Below, piece by piece: positions 18,512 through 26,604 of a stretch of 64,000 bases of DNA. The position numbers and the translations under genes were made by a program. The DNA lies in the NCBI GenBank assembly GCA_037046615.1, contig JBAOHD010000008.1:496001-560000 (forward strand), in the 5' to 3' direction. The DNA comes from Phosphoribacter sp037046615 (GTDB lineage Bacteria; Actinomycetota; Actinomycetes; Actinomycetales; Dermatophilaceae). A model generated the notes under the pieces. That model was not told the origin of the DNA. It made no database searches and saw only the letters and a program-made list of their open reading frames with translations. The first letter of the stretch is position 1; every line of letters begins with the position of its first letter.

Positions 18512-19492
18512 TCAGCCGTCGAGCATATCTGGCGTGAGATTGGCATCGGTGCCGGGAATGTCCCGGTCCTGGGCGACCTTGTCGGCCATCGCAAGCAATC
18601 GACGGATCCGGCCGGCAACGGCGTCCTTGGTCATCGGCGGGACCGCGAGTTGGCCCAGTTCTTCGAGGGACGCCTGCTTGTGCTGCAGCCGCAACACACC
18701 GGCTTCTCGCAGATGGTCCGGAACCTCGTCGCCAAGGATCTCCAGAGCGCGCTCGACGCGGGCCCCGGCGGCGACCGCGGCGCGAGCCGAGCGACGGAGG
18801 TTGGCGTCATCGAAGTTGGCGAGGCGATTGGCCGTCGCCCGCACCTCTCGCCGCATCCGACGCTCTTCCCACGCGAGAACGGCGTCGTGGGCACCAAGAC
18901 GGGTCAAGAGCGCGGCGATGGCATCGCCGTCGCGGATGACGACGCGGTCGACTCCACGGACTTCGCGAGCCTTGGCCGGCACACCGAGCCGACGGGCGGC
19001 CCCCACGAGAGCCAGCGCCGCCTCTGGGCCCGGGCAGGTGACCTCGAGGGCACTTGATCTGCCGGGCTCGGTGAGCGATCCGTGTGCGAGGAAGGCCCCT
19101 CGCCAGGCCGCCTCGGCATCGCAGGCGCTGGCTGAGACAACTTTGGGTGGGAGACCGCGCACTGGCCGACCTCGGCCATCGACGAGTCCAGTCTGGCGGG
19201 CGAGGGTGGCGCCCTCTTCCACGACGCGCACGACATAGCGGCTGCCTCGCCGGAGGCCTCCAGAGGTCATCACGAGGACATCGGATCGATGACCATAAAC
19301 CTCGGCGATGTCCCTGCGCAGGCGGCGGGCGGCATTGGCCGTGTCGAGTTCAGCCTCGACCACGATGTGGCCGCCGACGATGTGGAGCCCTCCGGCGAAT
19401 CGAATGAGCGCCGAGACCTCTGCTTTACGGCAACACGGCTTGGTGATGGAGAGCCGCGAGAGTTCGTCCTTGACTCTCGACGTCATCGCCAT
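18512..19492 (-). CDS. whiA: Sporulation/cell-division regulator WhiA
   Basis: 326 residues, full length. N-terminal LAGLIDADG-homing-endonuclease-like domain without nuclease motifs (VKDELSRL, CCRKAEVSALIRFAGGLHI) and a C-terminal helix-turn-helix (HLREAGVLRLQHKQASLEELGQL ... MTKDAVAGRIRRLLAMAD). In Streptomyces WhiA works with WhiB to switch on division genes. Conserved order uvrC-rapZ-yvcK-whiA supports the call. Confidence 0.96.
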   Translation of the reverse strand: MAMTSRVKDELSRLSITKPCCRKAEVSALIRFAGGLHIVGGHIVVEAELDTANAARRLRRDIAEVYGHRSDVLVMTSGGLRRGSRYVVRVVEEGATLARQTGLVDGRGRPVRGLPPKVVSASACDAEAAWRGAFLAHGSLTEPGRSSALEVTCPGPEAALALVGAARRLGVPAKAREVRGVDRVVIRDGDAIAALLTRLGAHDAVLAWEERRMRREVRATANRLANFDDANLRRSARAAVAAGARVERALEILGDEVPDHLREAGVLRLQHKQASLEELGQLAVPPMTKDAVAGRIRRLLAMADKVAQDRDIPGTDANLTPDMLDG

Positions 19493-19615
19493 GGTCTTCC
19501 CTACCCTCTTGCCAGCCTCGTGCCTCGATGCGACCGCACGTGTCGCCGCCCCCTCGGACGTGACGGATGCGCGCGTCAGCCTAACTGATGACAGCGCGAT
19601 GCTCAGCCCGATCGG

Positions 19616-20554
19616 TCAGCCGAAGATGTCACGGTAGGCCGCCGCCAACCGTAGGGCGTCGTGCTGCCCCGAGTGGCGCATCGCGGCCACGGGCATGAGG
19701 ACGAGGGTGGCCCCCAGGTCGCCGGCAGCGGCCCGGACGGAGGCTTCGTCCTCGATCGACGACGGATCTGCCAAGACGATGTCGAGCCTCAGGTCCGGGG
19801 CGTGCTGCCCGAGCGACGCGAGCAGATCGACGGCGCGGAAGCCCTTGGTCTCTCCCCGACCATGATCGAGGTTGAGGTTGAGCAGGCGTCGGGCCGAGGT
19901 GTCGACCAGCGCTTCCCGCAACTGCGGGACGAGGACATGCGGAAGGACCGAGGTGAACCATGAGCCCGGTCCAAGGATGACCCAGTCGGCCGACCTGATG
20001 GCCTCGATCGACTCCGTGCAGGTCGTGGGGTCTGCCGGGCGCAGCCTGACGGCATCCACCCGACCGGGGGTCGCCGCGACCACGTGCTGCCCCCTCACCG
20101 TGAAGGTGACGTCGGGGTATGCCGGGTCGTGGCCGAGGATGTCAGCCTCGATCCTCAGGGGCTTGCTCGCCATCGGCAACACCCGCCCGCGGGCGTGCAG
20201 GAGAGTGCCCACGAGGTCAAGACCCTCGACGGGGTCATCAAGCAGGTCCCACAGAGCGACGATGAGGAGATTGCCGAGGGCATGGCCGGCCAGCGGCCCG
20301 TCGCCCCCGAAGCGGTGCTGCAGGACGTTGGCCCAGGTCAGGCCCCACGCGCTGTCCTCACACAGGGCCGCGAGTGCCATCCGCAGGTCCCCGGGTGGCA
20401 GGACGTCGAATTCGCTGCGCAGTCGACCCGAGGACCCACCGTCGTCGGCGACGGTGACAATTGCCGTGACATGGTCGGTGATGAGCTTGAGCGCGGCGAG
20501 GGACACGGCCAGCCCGTGTCCGCCGCCGAGTGAGACGACGCGCCGACCCGTCAT
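19616..20554 (-). CDS. yvcK: Gluconeogenesis factor YvcK/CuvA family protein
   Basis: 312 residues of the YvcK family (Rossmann-like, related to 2-phospho-L-lactate transferase CofD). Seen: VVSLGGGHGLAVSLAALK, VTVADDGGSSGRLR, LPPGDLRMALAAL and the HALGNLLIVALWDL stretch. Members bind UDP-sugars and are needed for growth on gluconeogenic carbon and for cell-wall morphology. The ATG overlaps the rapZ stop by 4 nt. Confidence 0.93.
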   Translation of the reverse strand: MTGRRVVSLGGGHGLAVSLAALKLITDHVTAIVTVADDGGSSGRLRSEFDVLPPGDLRMALAALCEDSAWGLTWANVLQHRFGGDGPLAGHALGNLLIVALWDLLDDPVEGLDLVGTLLHARGRVLPMASKPLRIEADILGHDPAYPDVTFTVRGQHVVAATPGRVDAVRLRPADPTTCTESIEAIRSADWVILGPGSWFTSVLPHVLVPQLREALVDTSARRLLNLNLDHGRGETKGFRAVDLLASLGQHAPDLRLDIVLADPSSIEDEASVRAAAGDLGATLVLMPVAAMRHSGQHDALRLAAAYRDIFG

Positions 20555-21516
20555 TCCCGTCCTAGGTCTCGGTGGACGACGAAGGGGTCGATCGTCGGGT
20601 CCTCGGTGAGGCGCGCGGCGAGCGCTTCAGCCATGGCGACAGAGCGGTGCTTGCCACCGGTGCAGCCGACCGCGACGGTGGCGTACCGGCGACCTTCCCG
20701 CTGATATCCGGCAGTCACCGCGTCGAGGAGGCGGGTGGCGAGGTCGAGGACCTCTTGGGCGCCCTCCTGCCCCAACACAAAGGCGGCGACGTCGGCGTCC
20801 TTGCCATTGTGCGCACGGAGTTCGGGCACCCAAAACGGGTTGGGCAGGAAGCGCATGTCCATGACGAAGTCAGCGTCCAAGGGGACGCCGTACTTGAAGC
20901 CGAACGACATGACCGCAAGCCGGGTCCGAGAGCTGAGACTGGCATGGAGCATCGAGGCGATCTTGGCGCTCAGCTGGTGGACGTTGAGGCCTGAAGTGTC
21001 GACGAGCAGGTCGGCGCTGGCGCGCAGTTCGGACATGAGCTCGCGTTCGGCGGTGATCCCGTCGAGCAACCGCCCATTGCCCTGCATCGGGTGCGGTCGC
21101 CGCACGCTCTCGAAGCGCCGGACGAGGGCCTCGTCGGTCGCGTCGAGGAAGACCACCACCGGAGGGGAGGAGCTCGAGCGCAGCTCGGCGAGAATCTCCG
21201 ACAGGGTGGTGGACAGTCCTCGGCTCCGGGCGTCGATCACCGCAGCCACGCGCCGGGGTCCTCCGGACTCACGCGTGCGCAGTGACTGGACGTGGCTCAA
21301 CAGTTGGGCCGGAAGGTTGTCGACGACAAACCACCCGAGGTCTTCGAGCACCTTGGCAGCCGTCGAGCGCCCTGCCCCGCTCATGCCCGTGATGATGAGC
21401 ATCGGCGCGTCGAGGGGCTCGCGATCGCGGGCCACGATGCCCTCGGCAGTCTCGTAGGGCGCGGTCGCGCTCTCACCCGCGTCGGACGGCATACCGGTCA
21501 CGGACACTCCCTCCAA
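20551..21516 (-). CDS. rapZ: RNase adapter RapZ / nucleotide-binding protein YvcJ
   Basis: 321 residues. A Walker-A-like MLIITGMSGAGRSTAAKVLEDLGWFVVDNLP is seen near residues 39-69, with DARSR and the C-terminal GCTGGKHRSVAMAEAL (an RNA/metabolite-binding signature) near residues 285-300. The P-loop has Arg-Ser where most have Lys-Ser (GAGRST), as is common in actinobacteria. The first 35 residues are an unconserved acidic tail. Confidence 0.93.
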   Translation of the reverse strand: MEGVSVTGMPSDAGESATAPYETAEGIVARDREPLDAPMLIITGMSGAGRSTAAKVLEDLGWFVVDNLPAQLLSHVQSLRTRESGGPRRVAAVIDARSRGLSTTLSEILAELRSSSSPPVVVFLDATDEALVRRFESVRRPHPMQGNGRLLDGITAERELMSELRASADLLVDTSGLNVHQLSAKIASMLHASLSSRTRLAVMSFGFKYGVPLDADFVMDMRFLPNPFWVPELRAHNGKDADVAAFVLGQEGAQEVLDLATRLLDAVTAGYQREGRRYATVAVGCTGGKHRSVAMAEALAARLTEDPTIDPFVVHRDLGRE

Positions 21517-21546
21517 GGTCGGCTCATCGATGGCGGTCGCAGGCGG

Positions 21547-23541
21547 TCAGTCGTCGAGGACTTCGCCGGTAGTCACGTTAACGCTCACCGGACGGTCGGA
21601 CGATGCCTGCCCCTCCCGCAGCGTCGAAACAATCGTCCTCGCGAGTGTCGCACCGATGCCTGGCACGGTGATGAGGTCCTCTTCTGATGCCGCCCGCAGC
21701 CGTTTGACCGATCCAAACGCCTTGAGCAGCAGCGCTCTTCGTGCCGGACCAAGACCAGGTATGCCGTCCAGCACCGACGTCGTCATCGCCGTGGATCGCC
21801 GCTGCCGGTGGAAGGTCACCGCGAAGCGGTGCGCCTCGTCACGCACCCGCTGCAACAGATAGAGCCCCTCGCTGGCCCGCGGCAGGATGACCGGGTAGTC
21901 CTGTCCTGGCACCCAGACCTCTTCGAGCCGTTTGGCAAGACCCACCACGGCCACGTCGCGAATGCCCAACTCCGCGAGCACGGCCGCGGCCACATTGACC
22001 TGTGGGAGACCGCCGTCGACGACGAGCAGGTTGGGCGGATAGGCGAACTTGCGCGGCTTGTCAGTCGGACCCTCCGCCACCTCGTCAGTGTTCTGGGACG
22101 AGTCGGCAGCGGCACGCAGTCGGGTGAAGCGCCGGGTCAGCACCTCCCGCATCGCGGCGGTGTCGTCGCTGCCCGGACCTGGGTCAGCCGAGCCTGCCCG
22201 GGCATCCGTTGGGGCACTTTCGCCCCGCACGACGAAGCGGCGGTATTCCCCGGACCTGGCCAGGCCATCCTCGAAAACGACCATCGAGGCAACAACCTGG
22301 GTGCCTTGGACATGGCTGACGTCAAAACACTCGATCCGCAGCGGGGCCTCCCCCAGACCGAGCGCCTCCTGCAACTCGCCGAGGGCTTGACTGCGGGCGG
22401 TGAGGTCCCCGGCACGCGTGAGCTTGTGCCGTTGGAGGGATTGCTCGGCATTGCGGCGCACCGTCTCCATCAGCGCGCGTTTGTCACCCCGCTGGGGAGT
22501 CCTCAGGTCGACCGATGCGCCGCGACGCTCGGTGAGCCACGCCCGGAAGGCGGCCGCGTCTGGCGGCAGGACAGGGACGAGGACCTCACGCGGCACGAGG
22601 TCCGGGGAGGCATCGCCGTAGACCTGCTGCAGCAGGTGCTCGACGAGGGCGGCCGGCTCTTCGTGCTCCTTGTCTACGACCCAGCCACGCTGACCTCGGA
22701 CGCGGCCACCTCGGACATGGAACACCTGGACAGCCGCCTCGAGTTCGTCGTCGGCGAGGGCGAAAACGTCCGCGTCAGTGGCGTCGCCGAGGACGACCGC
22801 GTTCTTGTCGAGCGCCTTGGTCAAGGCGGTGAGGTCGTCGCGGAGCTTCGCCGCCCGCTCGAAGTCGAGCGCTGATGCGGCCGCGCGCATCTCCTGCTCG
22901 GTCCGGCGCACGAAACGCGTCGTGTTGCCACCCATGAAGTCGCAGAAGTCCAGGGCGATCTCACGATGTTCCGTCGCCGAGACCCGACCGATGCACGGAG
23001 CCGAGCACTTGTCGATATAGCCCAGCAGACAGGGCCGCCCGCTCTGCGCCGCCCGCTTGAACACGCCAGAGCTGCACGTGCGCATCGGGAAGACGCGAAG
23101 GATCAGGTCGAGGGTTTCCCGGATCGCCCAGGCGTGGGAGTAGGGGCCGAAGTAGCGGGTGCCCTTCTTCTTCGCGCCACGCATGACGAGTGCGCGTGGG
23201 AACTCGTCCCCGAGGGTGACTGCGAGGAATGGGTAGGACTTGTCGTCCCGGTAACGGATGTTGAAGCGCGGGTCGTACTCCTTGATCCAGGAGTACTCCA
23301 ACTGAAGGGCCTCGACCTCGTTGGCGACGACCGTCCACTCGACGCTCGCCGCCGTCCGCACCATCCGGGCGGTGCGGGGGTGGAGGGCACCGACGTCCTG
23401 GAAGTACGACGAGAGGCGCGGCCGCAGCGACTTGGCCTTGCCGACGTAGATGACTCGACCGTGCGGGTCGCGGAAGCGATACACCCCAGGGTCGGTCGGG
23501 ATCGACCCTGGGGCAGGGCGATACGACACCGGAGTAGCCAC
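21547..23541 (-). CDS. uvrC: UvrABC nuclease subunit C
   Basis: 664 residues, uninterrupted. N-terminal GIY-YIG nuclease domain (GVYRFRDPHGRVIYVGKAKSL), a Cys-containing segment (CLLGYIDKCSAPCIGR), the UVR motif (ASALDFERAAKLRDDLTAL), the RNase-H-like C-terminal nuclease (IECFDVSHVQGTQVVASMVVFEDG; LLVVDGGLPQVNVA) and a final helix-hairpin-helix pair (VLDGIPGLGPARRALLL; LITVPGIGATLARTI). Makes both incisions in nucleotide-excision repair. uvrA and uvrB are in the same window, at 30 and 49 kb. Confidence 0.97.
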   Translation of the reverse strand: MATPVSYRPAPGSIPTDPGVYRFRDPHGRVIYVGKAKSLRPRLSSYFQDVGALHPRTARMVRTAASVEWTVVANEVEALQLEYSWIKEYDPRFNIRYRDDKSYPFLAVTLGDEFPRALVMRGAKKKGTRYFGPYSHAWAIRETLDLILRVFPMRTCSSGVFKRAAQSGRPCLLGYIDKCSAPCIGRVSATEHREIALDFCDFMGGNTTRFVRRTEQEMRAAASALDFERAAKLRDDLTALTKALDKNAVVLGDATDADVFALADDELEAAVQVFHVRGGRVRGQRGWVVDKEHEEPAALVEHLLQQVYGDASPDLVPREVLVPVLPPDAAAFRAWLTERRGASVDLRTPQRGDKRALMETVRRNAEQSLQRHKLTRAGDLTARSQALGELQEALGLGEAPLRIECFDVSHVQGTQVVASMVVFEDGLARSGEYRRFVVRGESAPTDARAGSADPGPGSDDTAAMREVLTRRFTRLRAAADSSQNTDEVAEGPTDKPRKFAYPPNLLVVDGGLPQVNVAAAVLAELGIRDVAVVGLAKRLEEVWVPGQDYPVILPRASEGLYLLQRVRDEAHRFAVTFHRQRRSTAMTTSVLDGIPGLGPARRALLLKAFGSVKRLRAASEEDLITVPGIGATLARTIVSTLREGQASSDRPVSVNVTTGEVLDD

Positions 23542-23553
23542 CCGATCACTCTA
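23541..23553 (-). promoter_or_regulatory. -10 element of uvrC, leaderless
   Basis: On the minus strand TAGAGT (23553-23548), 6 nt, then the GTG at 23541. No ribosome binding site is present. Confidence 0.55.
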
Positions 23554-23579
23554 CGAGCGACCGGGGACACCGACGAATG

Positions 23580-23996
23580 TCAGCCGATCGTCACAGCCTC
23601 GCCGGCATCGGTGACCGTCTTGGCCGCAAGCGCGACCTTCGCGGGGCCACCGACCGGGGCACCCGATGACGCGTCGAACATGCTGTCGTGGCAGGCGCAG
23701 ATGATCTTGTTGTTTTGCACCGCAGACACCTGACACCCCTGGTGGGTGCACACCGAACTGAACGCCTTGAACGAGCCGGCCGTCGGTTGGGTCACGACCA
23801 GACCTGAGAGGATCTTGCCGCCGCCGACCGGGATCTCCGACTTCTTGACTAACGTCTTCGCTCCAGCGGAGGTGGCGCCGGCGACGGGCGTTGTCGTGCT
23901 GGTGCTCGAACACCCCACGAGCGAGACGGCAGCGGCACCGGCGCCGACCACGGCACCGTGGCGCAGGACGGAGCGGCGATCGAGGGATTCGGACAC
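23580..23996 (-). CDS. Rieske [2Fe-2S] lipoprotein
   Basis: 138 residues. A twin-arginine-like signal (DRRSVLRHGAVVGAGAAAVSLVGC) ends in a lipobox Cys, so the protein is folded in the cytosol, exported by Tat and lipid-anchored. The iron-sulfur ligands are CTHQGC and CACHDSMFD (CxH and CxxH), as in Rieske clusters. It resembles small stand-alone Rieske proteins of actinobacteria rather than the QcrA subunit, which carries membrane helices. GTG start with TGGAGG 6 nt upstream. Electron partners are not evident. Confidence 0.9.
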   Translation of the reverse strand: MSESLDRRSVLRHGAVVGAGAAAVSLVGCSSTSTTTPVAGATSAGAKTLVKKSEIPVGGGKILSGLVVTQPTAGSFKAFSSVCTHQGCQVSAVQNNKIICACHDSMFDASSGAPVGGPAKVALAAKTVTDAGEAVTIG

Positions 23997-24042
23997 GAGT
24001 GCCTCCAGGGGTCAGACAAGGCGGGTCGAGGGGCGTTGTCAG

Positions 24043-24080
24043 TATGCCGTGCGCACCTGGGACCGCGCTGTGAACGGCAT
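24043..24080. repeat. GTATGCCGT/ACGGCATAC inverted repeat, intergenic
   Basis: In the divergent gap between the Rieske gene and livJ, GTATGCCGT (starting near 24043) and ACGGCATAC (ending near 24080) face each other with a spacer of a little over 20 nt. It is one of several intergenic inverted repeats made from the window's over-represented word. Confidence 0.4.
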
Positions 24081-24266
24081 ACCTCCGGCTCCTGATGCCG
24101 CCTGATCTGCCCCGAAGTGTGGCCCACGGCATAACGACACGGGAACAACCCGGCGGCGGGTGGGGACATCCTCGCCGACTACCCGTACTCTTTCGCCCTA
24201 GCTCCGCGGACGTCGCGGGTGTCCGGAGGATGCGCCGGAAGCAGAAGAAATTTCACAGGAGGAACT

Positions 24267-25484
24267 GTGCAGCAGCGTTCCATGATCCGCCTCGGCGTGC
24301 CCCTTGCGGTGGCCGCCCTGGCGCTGTCCGCGTGTGGCAGCCGTACCGACTCGGGCGCCGCCTCGACGGCTGGCTCGGGCACCAAGACCGTCAAGATCGG
24401 TGTCATCGCCCCCCTCTCGGGCAACCTGTCCGCGCTCGGCCTGGGCATCAAGAACTCGGTCGACCTCGCCATCAAGCAGGCCAACGAGTCCAACGCCGTC
24501 CCCGGCTGGAAGTTCGAGCTCCTCCCCCTCGACGACGAGGCCAAGGCCGAGGTCGGCAAGAACGCGGCGACGAAGATCTCCTCGGACGACGCGGTCATCG
24601 GTGTCGTCGGCACCCTGAACTCCTCGGTTGCCCAGCAGACCCAGCCGGTGCTTGACGCAGCCAAGATCGCCCAGGTCGCGCCCGCCAACACCAACCCGAC
24701 GCTGACCCAGGGCGCCGACGCCGCAGCCAAGAAGCGGCCGTACGCGAACTACTTCCGCACCTGCACCACCGACGCGGTCCAGGGCCCGTTCGCGGCTCAG
24801 TTCCTCATCGGCCAGGGCATCAAGAAGGTCGCGACGATCCACGACAAGAAGACCTACGGTCAGGGGCTTGTCGACGCCTTCACGGTTGAGTTCAAGAAGG
24901 GTGGCGGCGAGGTTGTCGCTGCCGAGACCATCGGTGAAAACGACAAGGACTTCTCGACGGTCATCTCCAAGATCAAGCCGTCTGCTCCTGGCGCGATCTA
25001 CTACGGCGGCGAATACCCGCAGGCCGGCCCCCTCTCGCAGCAGATGAAGGCCCAGGGTCTGTCGATCCCCCTCATGGGTGGCGACGGCATCTTCGACCCG
25101 AAGTACATCGAGCTTGCGGGTGCGACCGCCACGGGTGACCTCGCCACCTCCGTCGGCGCCCCCACGGAGAGCACCGAAGCGGGCAAGAAGTTCCTTGACC
25201 AGTACAAGGCTGCCGGGTTTGCCGAGCCGGCCGCGGCTTACGGTGGCTACGCCTACGACGCCGCGAAGGCGATCATCGAGGGCGCCAAGTCCTCGCTGAA
25301 GGACGCCAAGGACGTCAAGTCCGCTCGTGCGGCCACCCTCGCCGCGATCGGCAAGGTCTCGTTCGACGGCGTCACCGGCAAGGTCGCCTTCGACGAGTTC
25401 GGCGACACGACCTCCAAGATCCTCACGGTCTACAAGGTCGACGCCGGCAAGTGGGCCCCGTCGAAGACGGACACCTTCAAGTAA
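24267..25484 (+). CDS. livJ: Branched-chain amino acid ABC transporter substrate-binding lipoprotein
   Basis: 405 residues from the GTG at 24267, which follows AGGAGG at 24257-24262. Signal peptide with lipobox (AVAALALSAC), a Ser/Gly linker, then a type I periplasmic-binding fold of the Leu/Ile/Val family (VKIGVIAPLSGNLSALGLGI; VIGVVGTLNSSVAQQTQPVLD). It captures branched-chain amino acids or related amides and delivers them to LivHM. Codon use is extremely biased towards C-ending codons, as in a highly expressed gene. Two strong hairpins after the stop separate it from livH, so it can be made in excess over the permeases. Confidence 0.93.
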   Translation: MQQRSMIRLGVPLAVAALALSACGSRTDSGAASTAGSGTKTVKIGVIAPLSGNLSALGLGIKNSVDLAIKQANESNAVPGWKFELLPLDDEAKAEVGKNAATKISSDDAVIGVVGTLNSSVAQQTQPVLDAAKIAQVAPANTNPTLTQGADAAAKKRPYANYFRTCTTDAVQGPFAAQFLIGQGIKKVATIHDKKTYGQGLVDAFTVEFKKGGGEVVAAETIGENDKDFSTVISKIKPSAPGAIYYGGEYPQAGPLSQQMKAQGLSIPLMGGDGIFDPKYIELAGATATGDLATSVGAPTESTEAGKKFLDQYKAAGFAEPAAAYGGYAYDAAKAIIEGAKSSLKDAKDVKSARAATLAAIGKVSFDGVTGKVAFDEFGDTTSKILTVYKVDAGKWAPSKTDTFK

Positions 25485-25496
25485 GTCGTCAGCCGA

Positions 25497-25521
25497 GTGG
25501 GGTGGCCCCAGGCCACCCCAC
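25497..25521 (+). terminator. hairpin after livJ, first of two
   Basis: 11-bp perfect stem GTGGGGTGGCC / GGCCACCCCAC with a 3-nt loop, starting 12 nt after the livJ stop. Probably stabilises the livJ 3' end or ends part of the transcripts. Confidence 0.7.
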
Positions 25522-25546
25522 CCCTGACAGCAGAAACCTGATCGAC

Positions 25547-25579
25547 ACGCAGGGGCGGGCCTCGCGCCCGCCCCTGCGT
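25547..25579 (+). terminator. hairpin after livJ, second of two
   Basis: 14-bp perfect stem ACGCAGGGGCGGGC / GCCCGCCCCTGCGT with a 5-nt loop. No U-tract, typical for high-GC terminators. Together with the first hairpin it attenuates reading from livJ into livHMGF. Confidence 0.75.
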
Positions 25580-25680
25580 GCTGCCACACTCGCCCCACGC
25601 ATCAACCTGCCCACTCCAGCCTGACTAGCTCCGGGTGACCCCCGAGGCTGCTGGCTCCTCACATCTGCACGGAGGTGTCC

Positions 25681-26604
25681 ATGGACCTGTTCTTCCAGCA
25701 GCTTCTCAACGGCCTGACCCTCGGCTCGCTCTACGCCCTCATTGCGGTCGGCTACACCGTCGTATACGGCATCGTCCAGCTCATCAACTTCGCCCACGGC
25801 GAAGTATTCATGATCGGCGCCTTCGGAGCGCTGGCGACCTGGACAGTGCTCTTCAAGGGCACGACCGCGATCTGGGTGCTGCCGATCATGATCGTGGGTG
25901 CCGTCGCCATCGCGGTCACCGTCGCAGTGGTGATGGAGCGCGTCGCCTATCGACCACTGCGCAACGCACCCCGGCTCGCGCCACTCATCACCGCCATCGG
26001 GATTTCGGTCTTCCTCCAGGAGGCCGTGCGGCTGTTCTACCCCGGCGCCAAGAGTGCGATCCCGTTCCCGCAGATCGAGTTCGTGACGGGTGCAGCCCTG
26101 ACGGTCGGCCCCCTGACCGTGCGACGTTCCGCGATGTTCACCATTGGCGCGCTCATCGTGTGTGCCGCAGCGCTGTGGTACTTCATCAACCGCACGAAGC
26201 TCGGTCGAGGGATGCTCGCCGTGTCTCAGGACAAGGACACCGCACGGCTCATGGGCATCAACGTGGACCGGATCGTCGCGGTCGCCTTCGCTCTTGGTGC
26301 CGCGCTTGCTGGTGTCGCCGGGGTGGCCCAGGGTCTTCAGAACAACAACATCGACTTCTTCATGGGCTTCCTCGCCGGCCTCAAGGCGTTCACCGCAGCC
26401 GTCCTCGGTGGGATCGGCAACATCATGGGCGCCGTCGTCGGCGGCCTGGTCCTGGGCATCGTCGAAGCCATGGCCGTGCAGTTCATCCCCGGCACCTTCG
26501 GTGGGTCGCCGTGGAAGGACGTGTGGGCCTTCGCGCTGCTCATCATCGTCCTCGTGTTCCGTCCCCAGGGCATCCTCGGCGCCAAGACGGTGGACCGCGC
26601 ATGA
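25681..26604 (+). CDS. livH: Branched-chain amino acid ABC transporter permease LivH
   Basis: 307 residues with about eight membrane helices. The start LLNGLTLGSLYALIAVGYTVVYGIVQLINFAHGE is the LivH signature, and the EAA-type loop GRGMLAVSQDKDTARLMGINVDR near residues 177-199 is the ATPase contact. The ATG at 25681 has GGAGG 5 nt upstream. It overlaps livM by 4 nt. Confidence 0.94.
   Translation: MDLFFQQLLNGLTLGSLYALIAVGYTVVYGIVQLINFAHGEVFMIGAFGALATWTVLFKGTTAIWVLPIMIVGAVAIAVTVAVVMERVAYRPLRNAPRLAPLITAIGISVFLQEAVRLFYPGAKSAIPFPQIEFVTGAALTVGPLTVRRSAMFTIGALIVCAAALWYFINRTKLGRGMLAVSQDKDTARLMGINVDRIVAVAFALGAALAGVAGVAQGLQNNNIDFFMGFLAGLKAFTAAVLGGIGNIMGAVVGGLVLGIVEAMAVQFIPGTFGGSPWKDVWAFALLIIVLVFRPQGILGAKTVDRA

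Noticed and set aside
24198..25598. Long minus-strand open frame opposite livJ
   Set aside because: livJ has a ribosome site, signal peptide and family motifs; the antisense frame has none.
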